Positions 1 to 8,144 of a stretch of 64,000 nucleotides of DNA are shown here, in pieces (position 1 is the first letter of the stretch; every line of letters begins with the position of its first letter). The translations under genes were made by a program, and so were the position numbers. The notes beneath the pieces were generated by a model. The model searched no databases, was not told the DNA's origin, and worked only from the letters and a program-made list of their open reading frames with translations. Source of the DNA: Actinoplanes sp. KI2 (GTDB lineage: Bacteria; Actinomycetota; Actinomycetes; Mycobacteriales; Micromonosporaceae); the NCBI RefSeq assembly GCF_025630775.1, contig NZ_JAOSZE010000014.1, positions 62,001 to 126,000 of the forward strand. The letters are read 5' to 3'.

Positions 1-365
1 ACCAGCCCTCGATCGCGGTACTGCGACGGTGACACCCCGACGACTGCCCGAAACGCCCGGCTGAACGCTCCGAGGCTCTCGAATCCGACCTGAAGCCCGA
101 CCTCGGTCACCGAGCTGGCCGGGTCGCGCAGCGATGCCATGGCCCGTTCGATGCGACGGCGCTGCAGATAGCGGTGCGGGGTCTCGCCGAACGTCTTGCG
201 GAAGGTACGGCTGAAATACCCCTCGGACATGTGCGCCAGCTCGGCGAGCGCGGCCAGGTCGAGCCGGTCGGCGAAGTCACGGTCCATCGCGTCGCGCGCG
301 CGAAGCAGCCGCCTGTTCTGATCCTCGGTTGGCGACCAGCCCGTTCCAGGCACGCCGCCGATCAT
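1..365 (-). CDS. AraC-family transcriptional regulator (partial, C-terminus cut by window edge)
   Basis: DNA-binding regulator of the AraC/XylS family, read on the minus strand from an ATG at 365-363 and running off the window at base 1. About 121 residues are visible. They contain the two helix-turn-helix units of the family, with the first around LAELAHMSEGYFSRTF and the second around TEVGLQVGFESLGAFSRAF, ending in the usual GVSPSQYR. The start lies two bases after the stop of the VOC gene, so it is the last visible gene of a four-gene operon (ArsR, SRPBCC, VOC, AraC). A free-standing DNA-binding domain without a long sensor domain before it suggests a short MarA-like regulator. Its ligand is unknown. 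Confidence 0.85.
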   Translation of the reverse strand, partial: MIGGVPGTGWSPTEDQNRRLLRARDAMDRDFADRLDLAALAELAHMSEGYFSRTFRKTFGETPHRYLQRRRIERAMASLRDPASSVTEVGLQVGFESLGAFSRAFRAVVGVSPSQYRDRGL

Positions 366-367
366 AT

Positions 368-751
368 CTACTCGAAGTTGATCTGGGCGCCGTCCCACGT
401 CGACAGGCAGAAGGGGTGGCCCGCCGGGTCGGCGTAAACGAAACAGTGGTCAGAGTTCGGCTGGAAGTCGAAGCGAGTGGCGCCGGCGGCGATGACCCGC
501 GCCTCGGTTGCCGCGAGGTCGTCGACGAAGAATTCGAGGTGCATCTGCATCGGTACGGCGCTTCCCGGCCACACCGGTGGACGGAAGTCGTCGACCTGCT
601 GGAAGCCGATATCCGCGTGGGGTCCGGTGACCCTCGCCCAGTGCGAGTCCCCCTTCGCCACGCCGCCCGTTATCGCGGCGTAGAACCTGGCCAGCACGAT
701 GGCGTCCGGCGCGTTGACCGTGACGCCGCTGAGCCTGATCGTGTCGGACAT
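368..751 (-). CDS. VOC/glyoxalase-like family protein
   Basis: A 127-residue protein of the vicinal oxygen chelate superfamily (glyoxalase/bleomycin-resistance fold). The paired beta-alpha-beta-beta-beta pattern is visible: an N-terminal half with DAIVLARFYAAITGG and WARVTGPHADIGFQQV, then MQMHLEFFVDDLAATEA and the typical closing stretch FVYADPAGHPFCL. His and Glu in HLEFFVDD are candidate metal ligands. The ATG at 751-749 shares one base with the stop of the SRPBCC gene, so translation is probably coupled. Proteins of this subgroup are rarely characterised and the substrate cannot be told. The neighbouring ArsR and SRPBCC genes suggest a small stress or detoxification operon. Confidence 0.8.
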   Translation of the reverse strand: MSDTIRLSGVTVNAPDAIVLARFYAAITGGVAKGDSHWARVTGPHADIGFQQVDDFRPPVWPGSAVPMQMHLEFFVDDLAATEARVIAAGATRFDFQPNSDHCFVYADPAGHPFCLSTWDGAQINFE

Positions 752-1275
752 CAGTAGAGCCCTCTCTGCTGGTAGGTCGGCGTCAGCTCGGTCCAGCGCG
801 CATGCCAGGTCGGCTCCGGAGTCTGTTCGGTCCAGGGCTCGGGGCCGGCCGCCGCGTCGCCCACGAGCGACCGCGCGAGATCCTCGAGGTGGGCCTGCCA
901 CCCGGCGCCGTAGAAGTGGAGGCTTTCCCGTGGCAGGCCGCGCTCCTCGACGATCAGGCGCGTCGCGGAGCCTTCCTCGCTCAGCCATGCCTCGATCTGG
1001 CCCTCGTCCTCGGTGCCCGGCTCCGTGGTGAGCAGCAGGTGGTGGGGCCTCTCGCACACGTCAATCCGCCCAGAACCGCTCCAGGTGCTGGTGAAGACGG
1101 CGTGGACAGAGCCACCAGCCCGCAGGTCGCCGGAGACCTTGGCGATCCAGCGGGCGAGCCTTTCCGGATTCGTGCACGCCTCCCACAGGTCGTCGATGTC
1201 GGTGTCATAGACGTCCTCGACGCGCACCGCACCGCGCTTTCCGTCGAGCGACCGCATAGTTCCGACGATCTTCAC
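751..1275 (-). CDS. SRPBCC (AHSA1-like) domain protein
   Basis: A 174-residue protein with the START-like hydrophobic-ligand fold of the activator-of-Hsp90-ATPase-1 type. It has the typical opening VEDVYDTDIDDLWEACTNPE and RLARWIAKV, then SGDLRAGGSVHAVF and a C-terminal helix with GAGWQAHLEDLARSL. I chose the GTG at 1275-1273. It overlaps the ArsR stop (GTGA) and follows a GAAGGAG ribosome-binding site, whereas upstream in-frame starts would lie inside the ArsR gene. An ArsR repressor followed by an AHSA1-type protein is a very common actinobacterial pair. The ligand is unknown. Confidence 0.85.
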   Translation of the reverse strand: MKIVGTMRSLDGKRGAVRVEDVYDTDIDDLWEACTNPERLARWIAKVSGDLRAGGSVHAVFTSTWSGSGRIDVCERPHHLLLTTEPGTEDEGQIEAWLSEEGSATRLIVEERGLPRESLHFYGAGWQAHLEDLARSLVGDAAAGPEPWTEQTPEPTWHARWTELTPTYQQRGLY

Positions 1276-1589
1276 TTCCGCTCCTTCTTTCCTCGGGCGA
1301 TTTCCGTGTGCAGGGCGTCGAATCGGTTCTGCCAGAGCGCTCGGTACGGCTCCAGCCACTGGTCCAACTCGGCCAGCGCCTCTGGCCGGAGGGTGTAGAT
1401 GCGGCGTTGCGCGTCTTGACGGACGTCGACCAGCCCGACCTCCCGCAGCACCCGTAGGTGCCGGGACACCCCCGGGCGGGCGATCGGAAGCGCCGCCGCA
1501 AGCTCGCCGGCCGTCGTCGGACGCCGGCGAAGGATCTCGAGCACCGTGCGCCGGCTCGGGTCGGCCAGCGCCTGCAATACCTCATCCAT
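1272..1589 (-). CDS. ArsR-family transcriptional repressor
   Basis: A 105-residue winged-helix repressor. It begins MDEVLQALADPSRRTVLEIL, the classical first helix of the family, followed by TAGELAAALPIARPGVSRHL (recognition helix) and the wing around VRQDAQRRIYTLRP. The CxC metal motif of ArsR/SmtB sensors is absent, so this is one of the many non-metal ArsR regulators that sit upstream of SRPBCC genes. A possible longer start upstream would add about 41 residues without family similarity. The ATG at 1589-1587 fits the promoter just upstream, which leaves almost no leader. It is the first gene of the operon and probably regulates itself. Confidence 0.88.
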   Translation of the reverse strand: MDEVLQALADPSRRTVLEILRRRPTTAGELAAALPIARPGVSRHLRVLREVGLVDVRQDAQRRIYTLRPEALAELDQWLEPYRALWQNRFDALHTEIARGKKERK

Positions 1590-1598
1590 ATGCGCACG

Positions 1599-1627
1599 AC
1601 TGTAACCGATGTGGTACGTAACAGCAA
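1599..1627 (-). promoter_or_regulatory. SigA-type promoter of the ArsR operon
   Basis: On the minus strand TTGCTG (1627-1622), a 17-base spacer and TACAGT (1604-1599) form a good housekeeping promoter. The ArsR ATG begins only 9 bases after the -10, so the mRNA is leaderless or nearly so. Two GTTAC half-sites in direct orientation span the spacer and are a possible ArsR operator. The site is inferred from sequence only. Confidence 0.55.
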
Positions 1628-1730
1628 GGGTACATAGGTGCGCCGGCTCAATCCCACCTTGCAGACCTTCAGGCGGCGAACGACAGCGCCATCCCGCGGC
1701 GCCGCACCCCAACGCGGCCGGACGGCTTAG

Positions 1731-2546
1731 TCACACATCGCGCCAGTTCGGCGCGAGGATCGCGACCGCGGCGGCCGCCACGGCCCAAGCGGCGAACACC
1801 GCCCAGGCGCCCACGTTCGTCGTCGGGATTCCGTTCATCGGGCCGGCGAGTTGTTCGGCTGACAGGTGGTACCACGCGCTGTGCGGTAGTGACCGCTTGA
1901 TCGCCGCCGACCAGGCCTGCTTGGAAACGAACAACAATGGCAGCAGGAGGAGAACGACCACGGTACCGACGATGCTGCTCGCGCTGTGCCGTACCACGCT
2001 ACCGACGGCGAGGCCGGTCAGCGCGCAGACCGGCACCAACAGCGTGGAGGCGACGATCACCCGCATGGCATGCGGGTCACTGACCGGTGCGGAGGCGCTG
2101 CGCCCGGCGAGAATGGCCTGGACCGCGACGAACGATATCGAGGAGACGATCGCGCCGTACCCGGTCATGACCGCGCTGAGCACAATCACCTTGGCGCCCA
2201 TCACGGCGCGCCGGTTCGGGACCGCGGCGAATGTCGTCCGAATGAGGCCGGTGGAGAACTCGCTGACGATAATGATCGCGCCGATGCTGCCCGCCGCCAG
2301 CATCACCAGCTGGCTGGCGAGATCGGTGAACGAGTCGAACAGGGCGGAGCTGAGGAAGTCGGCCCGCATCGATGCGGGATAGCTCGGGAAGTCCGTGTAG
2401 TCGGCGACGGCCGCGCTGACGTTGGCGCCGATGATCGCCAGGGCGCTGACGAGAAGCGCCCACGGCGTCGAGCGCAGCGAACGCAGCTTGATCCACTCAG
2501 CGGTGAGCAGGTGGCGGAACCGTGTCCGGTCCGGGCTCGTGGTCAT
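1731..2546 (-). CDS. ABC-2 type transporter permease
   Basis: A 271-residue membrane protein starting MTTSPDRTRFRHLLTAEWIK, the usual opening of ABC-2 permeases that pair with a separate ATPase. About six hydrophobic segments are visible, for example around PWALLVSALAIIGANV, VMLAAGSIGAIIIVSEF (with the ABC-2 type EFSTGLIRTTF motif after it), GAIVSSISFVAVQAIL, VIVASTLLVPVCALTGLAV, GTVVVLLLLPLLF and a final one before APNWRDV. The ATG overlaps the stop of the ATPase gene (ATGA), so the two subunits are translationally coupled. The pair is an exporter of unknown substrate, and the neighbouring two-component system suggests response to an envelope stress or a drug. Confidence 0.88.
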   Translation of the reverse strand: MTTSPDRTRFRHLLTAEWIKLRSLRSTPWALLVSALAIIGANVSAAVADYTDFPSYPASMRADFLSSALFDSFTDLASQLVMLAAGSIGAIIIVSEFSTGLIRTTFAAVPNRRAVMGAKVIVLSAVMTGYGAIVSSISFVAVQAILAGRSASAPVSDPHAMRVIVASTLLVPVCALTGLAVGSVVRHSASSIVGTVVVLLLLPLLFVSKQAWSAAIKRSLPHSAWYHLSAEQLAGPMNGIPTTNVGAWAVFAAWAVAAAAVAILAPNWRDV

Positions 2547-3490
2547 CGAACGTCTCCACCCAGGTACTCGACGCTTTCGGCGGTCACGTGCATGAATGCC
2601 TCCTCCAGTGATGCGCTGCGAGTGGTCAGCTCGCTGAGTGGGATGCGCCGGTCCATGGCCAGTTCGCTGACTCGCGTCACGGACAGGCCGGTGACAGCGA
2701 GAGCGCCGTCCGTCTCGAGGTGGACCGACGCGCCGGCGGAAGCCAGCACGTCGGCGAGGATGGCGGCGTCGGAGGCGCGCACGAGTACGGTCGGACGCGC
2801 GCCGCGAGTGGCGAACTCGGTCACGCTCTCGGCCGCCAGGAGCCGACCCTTGCCCAGGACGATGAGCTGGTCGGCGGTGTTTTCCATCTCCGTCATCAGG
2901 TGGCTGGACACCAGGACGGTGCGGCCCTCGCCGGCGAGGCGGCGGAACAGTCCGCGTACCCAATGCACGCCCTCGGGGTCGAGGCCGTTGATCGGCTCGT
3001 CGAAGAGCAGAACCGGTGGATCCCCGAGCAGTGCACCGGCGATGCCCAAGCGTTGGCGCATTCCGAGCGAATATCCGCCGATCCGGCGATGGGCCACGGC
3101 GGCCAGGCCGACCTCGTGCAGGACGTGGTCGACCCGGGCTCGGGGGATCCCGTTGCTCGCCGCGAGCGCGGCCAGATGGCTCCGGGCGCTGCGGCCGCCA
3201 TGCACATCGGCCGCGTCGAGCAGCGCGCCGACATGACGCAGCCCTCGGTGGTGGTCGCGGAACCGGCGGCCGTCGACGGTGGCGGTTCCGCTCGTCGGCT
3301 CGGCCAGCCCGAGGATCATCCGCAGGGTGGTCGATTTGCCGGACCCGTTCGGTCCGAGGAATCCGGTGACGTGGCCGGGCCGCACCGTGCAGGTGAGACG
3401 GTCGACGGCCGTGGCCCGGCCGTACCGTTTGGTCAGCTCTCTGAGCTCGATCATGGGGTTCACGGTGCCGCGAGAGGCTCGCCGGTTCAT
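2543..3490 (-). CDS. ABC transporter ATP-binding protein (DrrA-like)
   Basis: ATPase subunit of the exporter. Walker A is GPNGSGKST, the signature is YSLGMRQRLGIAGALL, Walker B is PVLLFDEPINGLDPEG and the switch histidine lies in VLVSSHLMTEME. The C-terminal 80 residues form the accessory domain found in drug-export ATPases. The first start (3490) gives 315 residues. The Met at 3454 (MIELRELTKRYGR) is more typical of the family start, and neither has a strong ribosome-binding site. It is divergent from the histidine kinase gene, with a palindrome in the shared upstream region. Confidence 0.9.
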   Translation of the reverse strand: MNRRASRGTVNPMIELRELTKRYGRATAVDRLTCTVRPGHVTGFLGPNGSGKSTTLRMILGLAEPTSGTATVDGRRFRDHHRGLRHVGALLDAADVHGGRSARSHLAALAASNGIPRARVDHVLHEVGLAAVAHRRIGGYSLGMRQRLGIAGALLGDPPVLLFDEPINGLDPEGVHWVRGLFRRLAGEGRTVLVSSHLMTEMENTADQLIVLGKGRLLAAESVTEFATRGARPTVLVRASDAAILADVLASAGASVHLETDGALAVTGLSVTRVSELAMDRRIPLSELTTRSASLEEAFMHVTAESVEYLGGDVR

Positions 3491-3520
3491 CGGTCCGCCG
3501 TCAGAAATGCGGCGGCCTCG

Positions 3521-3550
3521 TCAGACCGTGGATGTATGTCCACAGTCTGA
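3521..3550. promoter_or_regulatory. 30-bp palindromic operator between ABC exporter and two-component genes
   Basis: An almost perfect inverted repeat, arms TCAGACcGTGGA and TCCACaGTCTGA around a 6-base centre (11 of 12 positions paired). It lies in the divergent promoter region of the ATPase gene (minus) and the kinase gene (plus). A TAGCAT -10-like element at 3573-3578 ends 6 bases before the kinase ATG, so that mRNA may be leaderless. The NarL-type response regulator encoded next door is the obvious candidate to bind here. That assignment is inference. Confidence 0.6.
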
Positions 3551-3584
3551 TGCCGACGCCCTACGGCCTGGTTAGCATCACTGA

Positions 3585-4745
3585 ATGGTCGGCACCCTCC
3601 CCCGCTGGGCGCGGCTCGCGCTCGGCTGGAGCGTTGTTCTCGGTTACCCGGTTCTCATGACCATCGCTATCGACAGCGTCCGACGGGACGACGACGGGCT
3701 GCGGGTGCTCTGGCCGGCCGTCGTGATGACGCTGCCCGCAACTCTGCTCAGCCGCCGGCCCTTACTGGCCTTGTGCCTCATGACCGCCGGCGTGCTCGCC
3801 GTGGCCTCGGTGCTGGGCCCGGGCGATGTGACGTTCGGGCCGACGCTCGCGGTCGTCGTGGGCGTGGGCGTGGTGGCGGCGGCAAGCCGCCCGCGCACCG
3901 GTGTCGGCGCGGCAGTCGCGGCGTGGGTCGCCCTGGCCTCCGCCGCGAATATCTGGCGGGTGGTGTTCCATGAAGGCGATTCGCTGCCGCGCCGGATCGC
4001 CGCCGTCGCGCACAACTCTCAGACGGTGTTCTGCGCGCTCCTGGTGACGATCAGCCTGACAGCCGGCCTACTCGTCCGGCAGCGGCGTGAGCACGCCGAC
4101 ACGGTGCGCGCGGAGGCCGCCGCCCGGGCGATCATCGGGGAGCGGCTACGCATCGCCCGAGAGTTGCACGACTCTGTCGCGCATAGCATCGGCGTCATCG
4201 CGTTGCAGGCGGGCGCCGCGAACCGGGTCTTCGACACGCAGCCGGCACGAGCGCGGCAGGCGATCGGCGTAGTAGAGACGGCCAGCCGGGAGGCTCTGGC
4301 CGAGCTCCGTCGGATGCTGGGTGGGCTGCGCGCCAGCGACCCGGGTGACGCCGCCGCGACCGGCCTGGCCGACCTTCCGAGGCTCGCGTCGGCCACGGCC
4401 GAGGCCGGCGTCCGGGTCGACGTTCAGTGGCTCGGTATCCCGGCGGTGCTGCCCCCGGAGGTCGACCGGTCGGCGTTCCGGATCATCCAGGAAGCGGTCA
4501 CGAACGTGGTCCGGCACGCCGGCGTCGATTCGTGCCGGGTCACCCTCGAACACGCCGACAGCACGCTGACCGTCGAGGTGCTCGACGACGGCCAGGGCCG
4601 GGCCGGCCACATCGGCACCGGCCACGGGCTGATCGGCATGCGTGAGCGGGTCGCCCTGCTCAACGGTGACTTCTTCGCCGGTCCCCGCGCGGAGGGCGGC
4701 TTCCGGGTCGCCGCGCGCCTGCCGATGCCGGTCGCGGCCGCATGA
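3585..4745 (+). CDS. Sensor histidine kinase, NarL/DesK type (HisKA_3)
   Basis: A 386-residue membrane sensor kinase. About six hydrophobic segments fill residues 10-165. The dimerisation/phosphoacceptor helix follows with ERLRIARELHDSVAHSIGV, where His195 is the predicted phosphorylated residue. The HATPase domain has the N box in EAVTNVVRHAG, DDGQG, and GHGLIGMRERVALL. The gene ends in a 4-base ATGA overlap with its response regulator. Kinases of this build next to an ABC-2 exporter usually sense an envelope-active compound and induce the exporter. The signal is not recognisable here. Confidence 0.9.
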   Translation: MVGTLPRWARLALGWSVVLGYPVLMTIAIDSVRRDDDGLRVLWPAVVMTLPATLLSRRPLLALCLMTAGVLAVASVLGPGDVTFGPTLAVVVGVGVVAAASRPRTGVGAAVAAWVALASAANIWRVVFHEGDSLPRRIAAVAHNSQTVFCALLVTISLTAGLLVRQRREHADTVRAEAAARAIIGERLRIARELHDSVAHSIGVIALQAGAANRVFDTQPARARQAIGVVETASREALAELRRMLGGLRASDPGDAAATGLADLPRLASATAEAGVRVDVQWLGIPAVLPPEVDRSAFRIIQEAVTNVVRHAGVDSCRVTLEHADSTLTVEVLDDGQGRAGHIGTGHGLIGMRERVALLNGDFFAGPRAEGGFRVAARLPMPVAAA

Positions 4746-5410
4746 CGATCAGGGTCCTGCTCGTCGATGATCAACCATTGATACGCGCAGCACTACAGAT
4801 GGTCATCAGCGACGCGCCCGAGCTCGAACTCGTGGGCGAGGCGGGCAGCGGCGCCGAAGCGGTCCGGATGGCGCAAGAACTGCGCCCGGACGTAGTCGTC
4901 ATGGACCTGCGCATGCCCGGCATGGACGGGATCGAGGCGACCCGCCGAATCGTCGGCGGGCCCGGGCATGCCCGGGTACTCGTTCTGACCACCTTCGACG
5001 ACGACGACAACGTGTACGGCGCACTGCGCGCCGGCGCCTGCGGGTTCCTGGTCAAGGACATGGCGCTCGACGACATCCTCGACGCCGTCCGCGTCGTGGC
5101 CGCCGGCGACGGGCTCCTCGCACCGGGCGTCACACGCCGGCTGATCGAGGAATTCGCGCGCCGGCCGCAGCAGACCTCGCTTCCCCGGATGCCTGAGGGC
5201 ATCACCGACCGCGAGACCGCGGTCCTGACCTTGGTTGGCCGCGGCCTGTCGAACGCCGAGATCGCCACCGAGCTCCACATCACCGTCGGGACCGTCAAGA
5301 CATACGTGTCCCGGCTCCTGTCGAAGCTCGACGCCCGAGACCGCATCCACCTCGTGATCCTCGCGTACGACGCAGGCCTGGTCTCCCCGCCCGGAACGGG
5401 CCCCGCCTGA
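4742..5410 (+). CDS. Response regulator, NarL/FixJ (LuxR-type HTH) family
   Basis: A 222-residue regulator. The receiver domain has the acidic pair in LLVDDQP, phosphoacceptor Asp55 in VVVMDLRMPGMDGIEA, the Thr in VLVLTTFDDDD and the Lys in GFLVKDM. The C-terminal LuxR helix-turn-helix covers about residues 158-212 (TDRETAVLTLVGRGLSNAEI, then TVGTVKTYVSRLLSKLDARD). It overlaps the kinase gene by 4 bases. The palindrome at 3521-3550 is a plausible target. Confidence 0.92.
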   Translation: MTIRVLLVDDQPLIRAALQMVISDAPELELVGEAGSGAEAVRMAQELRPDVVVMDLRMPGMDGIEATRRIVGGPGHARVLVLTTFDDDDNVYGALRAGACGFLVKDMALDDILDAVRVVAAGDGLLAPGVTRRLIEEFARRPQQTSLPRMPEGITDRETAVLTLVGRGLSNAEIATELHITVGTVKTYVSRLLSKLDARDRIHLVILAYDAGLVSPPGTGPA

Positions 5411-5483
5411 CCCGGAAGGGCCGACCGCACGCGGGCTGACCGCTGGACACGGCACAGGATGACCGTGAGACGACCGCTGAGCG

Positions 5484-5608
5484 CAACCACCGCAACGCGG
5501 GGCCGTCCGGGGCTCGGCCTCCGGAGCGGAATACCGGAACGGCCCCCTGTTCGCGCTTCCGCGAACAGGGGGCCGCAATGCCGTGGAGGTGCTGTTCGCT
5601 TACTTGAA
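5484..5608 (+). repeat. Two-hairpin repeat, copy A
   Basis: First of seven same-orientation copies between 5.4 and 19.2 kb. Order on the plus strand: a CAACCACCGCAACG lead, hairpin 1 (CCGGGGC-TCG-GCCTCCGG, imperfect here), a conserved linker ATACCGGAACGG, hairpin 2 with a perfect 15-bp stem (GGCCCCCTGTTCGCG against its complement), then GCCGTGGAGGTG and a tail GCTTACTTGAA. It lies between the response regulator gene and the second MetRS gene. Confidence 0.85.
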
Positions 5609-5776
5609 AACTGCCGACGAGCTGACAAGGCTGCGAGACTGCCTCGACGCACACCCTCGCAATACCCATGCAATGGGAAGACGTCTTTGGCACCATGTGA
5701 CTCATGCAGCTGCGCCGCGAGCAAATGATCCGCCCCTCCTCGGGGCTCCTCGGCGTGCGCTAGCACCACCAACGAC

Positions 5777-5800
5777 CAGGCCCCTGTTGTGCGGGGCCTG
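5777..5800 (+). terminator. Perfect hairpin in the leader of the MetRS gene
   Basis: CAGGCCCC and GGGGCCTG pair perfectly around an 8-base loop, ending about 47 bases before the metG start. No T-run follows. The hairpin could terminate read-through from upstream or act as an attenuator in the roughly 240-base leader. The sequence alone does not say which. Confidence 0.4.
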
Positions 5801-5846
5801 CGGCATCGTCTCCCGCTCAGGACAGGGCGAGCGAAAGAGGACGACG

Positions 5847-7379
5847 ATGATCACCGACGGGCGCTTCTACATCACGACAGCCATTCCCTACGTCAACGCC
5901 GCGCCGCACCTCGGGCACGCGCTGGAGCTGGTGCAGGCGGACGTACTCGCGCGCCATCGCCGACTACGCGGCCAACCGACCCGGTTCCTGACCGGAACCG
6001 ACGACAACGCGCTCAAGAACGTCGCCGCTGCCCGCGCCGCCGGGGTGGACGTGGGTACCTTCGTGGACGGCAACGCCGCCCGGTTCGCCGCACTGCGCGA
6101 CCCGCTGGCGCTGTCCTTCGACGACTTCATCCGCACCAGCGTCGACCGGCGCCACGCTGCAGGGGTGACGCGGCTGTGGCGGGCGTGCGCCGCCACCGGC
6201 GACTTCTACCGCCGACGTTACGAGGGCCTGTACTGCGCCGGCTGCGAGCAGTTCTATCCGGAAGCAGAACTGACCGGCGGCCTCTGCCCGGAACACCGGG
6301 CGGCGCCCGAACCCGTGGCCGAGGAGAACTGGTTCTTCCGCCTGTCCCGGTACACCGGCCGGTTACTGGACCTCCTCGAGACCGGCCAGATACGCGTCGA
6401 GCCCGCCGCCCGCCGTAACGAAGTGCTCGCGTTCGTGCGCGCCGGTCTGGCCGACTTCAGCGTCTCGCGCCCGTCTGCGCGGGCCCACGGCTGGGGCATC
6501 CCGGTGCCCGACGACCCGGACCAGGTGATCTATGTCTGGTGGGACGCCCTCAGCAACTACGTCTCCGCGCTCGGCTTCGGCACCGACGAGCCCGACTACC
6601 GGCGGTGGTGGACGGACTCCGCTGAGCGGGTCCACCTCATCGGGAAAGGCATCGTCCGCTTCCACGCCGTGTACTGGCCGGCCCTGCTGCTGTCGGCCGG
6701 ACTGCCGTTGCCCACCACCGTGTTTGTGCATGATTACCTGACCGTCGACCGGAAGAAGCTGTCCAAGAGCGCCGGCACCACCGCCGACCCGACGGACCTT
6801 GCCAACCGCTACGGCGGGGACGCCGTCCGCTGGTGGCTGCTACGCGAAGCTGCCCGGGCTGGTGACACCGACTTCACCGTCGAACGGCTCGTGCAACGAG
6901 CCGACGGCGACCTGGCCAACGGACTCGGCAACCTGGTCAACCGCACCGTGGCCCTGGTGCACAAACTCCGCGCCGGGCAGGTGCCTCAGGCAGCGGACCC
7001 CGGTGAAGCCGCCCGCCTGGCCAATGCCTGCGCCACGCTCGCCGGCCGCGTCGATCGAGCCCTCGCCGACTTCGACTTCCGAGCCGCCACCGACGCCCTG
7101 TGGTCGGTGGTGGACGAGGGCAACCGACTGGTGGAGGCTGCCCGCCCGTGGGAACTCGCGCACGCGCAGCGCACCGGCGACAGGTCGGCCGCCGCGCGCC
7201 TCGACACGCTGTTGACAAGCCTGGTTCGCGCATGCCGAGTGCTCGCTGACGAGCTACGGCCGTTCCTTCCGGTAGGCGCACAGCGCCTGCGCGACCAGTT
7301 GCTGTCCGGAGACCGCGTCGGCCGACCGCAGCCGGCCTTCCCCCGCCTGCGGCAGCCGAGGGAAGGCAAGGGGCAGTGA
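5847..7379 (+). CDS. metG: Second (accessory) methionyl-tRNA synthetase
   Basis: Charges tRNA-Met with methionine; a cytoplasmic class I enzyme. The 510-residue protein has the HIGH-type motif in AAPHLGHA, the zinc knuckle CAGC with CPEH, the substrate region VIYVWWDALSNYVSALG and the KMSKS-type motif KKLSKSAGT, followed by the helical anticodon-binding domain (RADGDLANGLGNLVNRT). There is no C-terminal tRNA-binding extension. I start at ATG 5847, preceded by AGAGG, because residues upstream lie in the repeat and the leader. It sits in a variable region among repeats, so it is probably an extra copy beside a housekeeping metG elsewhere. Such second copies can give resistance to MetRS-directed antibiotics, which is inference here. 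Confidence 0.88.
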   Translation: MITDGRFYITTAIPYVNAAPHLGHALELVQADVLARHRRLRGQPTRFLTGTDDNALKNVAAARAAGVDVGTFVDGNAARFAALRDPLALSFDDFIRTSVDRRHAAGVTRLWRACAATGDFYRRRYEGLYCAGCEQFYPEAELTGGLCPEHRAAPEPVAEENWFFRLSRYTGRLLDLLETGQIRVEPAARRNEVLAFVRAGLADFSVSRPSARAHGWGIPVPDDPDQVIYVWWDALSNYVSALGFGTDEPDYRRWWTDSAERVHLIGKGIVRFHAVYWPALLLSAGLPLPTTVFVHDYLTVDRKKLSKSAGTTADPTDLANRYGGDAVRWWLLREAARAGDTDFTVERLVQRADGDLANGLGNLVNRTVALVHKLRAGQVPQAADPGEAARLANACATLAGRVDRALADFDFRAATDALWSVVDEGNRLVEAARPWELAHAQRTGDRSAAARLDTLLTSLVRACRVLADELRPFLPVGAQRLRDQLLSGDRVGRPQPAFPRLRQPREGKGQ

Positions 7380-7394
7380 GCCTGAGAAAGGGCT

Positions 7395-8072
7395 TCAGGC
7401 CGCGGTGGGCTTCGCCTCGGCGAGCGCGTCACGGACGACCTGCGCGCTCGCCGGCGTGCCAGGAAGCACCCCGTAGGCACCGTAGGGAGTCACGTAAACC
7501 GGAGTGTCCCGCTGGGTGCGCCAGTTCTCGGCGAGCGGGCCGGCGTCCACGGTGTCGTAACCGAGGCTGTCGAAGAGCTCGGTGACCGCCTGCTTGGCGG
7601 CCACGTCATCACCGGCGATCGGCAGCGCCGACCGGTCGACGCTGCCCGCCGGCCGTGCCAGGGACCGCAGGTGCTCGAACCAGATGTTGTTGAATCCCTT
7701 CACCACGTGGGCTTCGGGGAGATGCTTCTGCAGCAGTTCACCGGTGGTGCTGGAGCCGTCCTCCAACTCGTCGAAGACGCCGTCGCGCTCCGGGTAGTAG
7801 TTGTTGGTGTCGATGACCACCTTGCCCGCCAGCGGCTCCACCGGAACGTCCCGGTACGCCCGCAGCGGTACGGTCACTACCACGACCTCGCCGGCCGCGG
7901 CTGCCTCCGCGGGGGTGGCGGCACGCGCTTTCGGCCCCAGCTCGGACACCAGGTCCTTGAGGGTCTGCGGGTCACGCGAGTTGCTCAGCACCACGTCGTG
8001 ACCGGCGGCAACCGCCAGCCGCGCCACGGTGCTTCCGATGTTGCCACTGCCGATGAGTCCGATCGTCGTCAT
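7395..8072 (-). CDS. NADPH-dependent F420 reductase-like oxidoreductase
   Basis: A 225-residue Rossmann-fold protein with the dinucleotide motif GLIGSGNIGSTVARLAVAAG right after the start, then VVLSNSRDP (a Ser/Arg loop typical of NADP preference) and VVIDTNNYYPERDG. This arrangement matches the F420:NADP oxidoreductase/ProC-like family, many actinobacterial members of which are annotated as NADPH-dependent F420 reductases without proof. ATG 8072-8070 is chosen because upstream residues are unrelated to the family. It converges with metG, 15 bases away. Whether F420 is the real partner is unknown. Confidence 0.75.
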   Translation of the reverse strand: MTTIGLIGSGNIGSTVARLAVAAGHDVVLSNSRDPQTLKDLVSELGPKARAATPAEAAAAGEVVVVTVPLRAYRDVPVEPLAGKVVIDTNNYYPERDGVFDELEDGSSTTGELLQKHLPEAHVVKGFNNIWFEHLRSLARPAGSVDRSALPIAGDDVAAKQAVTELFDSLGYDTVDAGPLAENWRTQRDTPVYVTPYGAYGVLPGTPASAQVVRDALAEAKPTAA

Positions 8073-8144
8073 GCCACCGGTAACTCCGAAGATCCTCAAC
8101 CGATTCCGCCCGGCACCGCACCGTGACGGCTGGCACACCGGCCG

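Noticed and set aside
5680..5846. T-box riboswitch in front of metG
   Set aside because: TTTGGCACC resembles the TGGNACC core, but the flanking AGGG and CGCG parts, a specifier loop and the antiterminator are not seen, and TGGC would not suit tRNA-Met.
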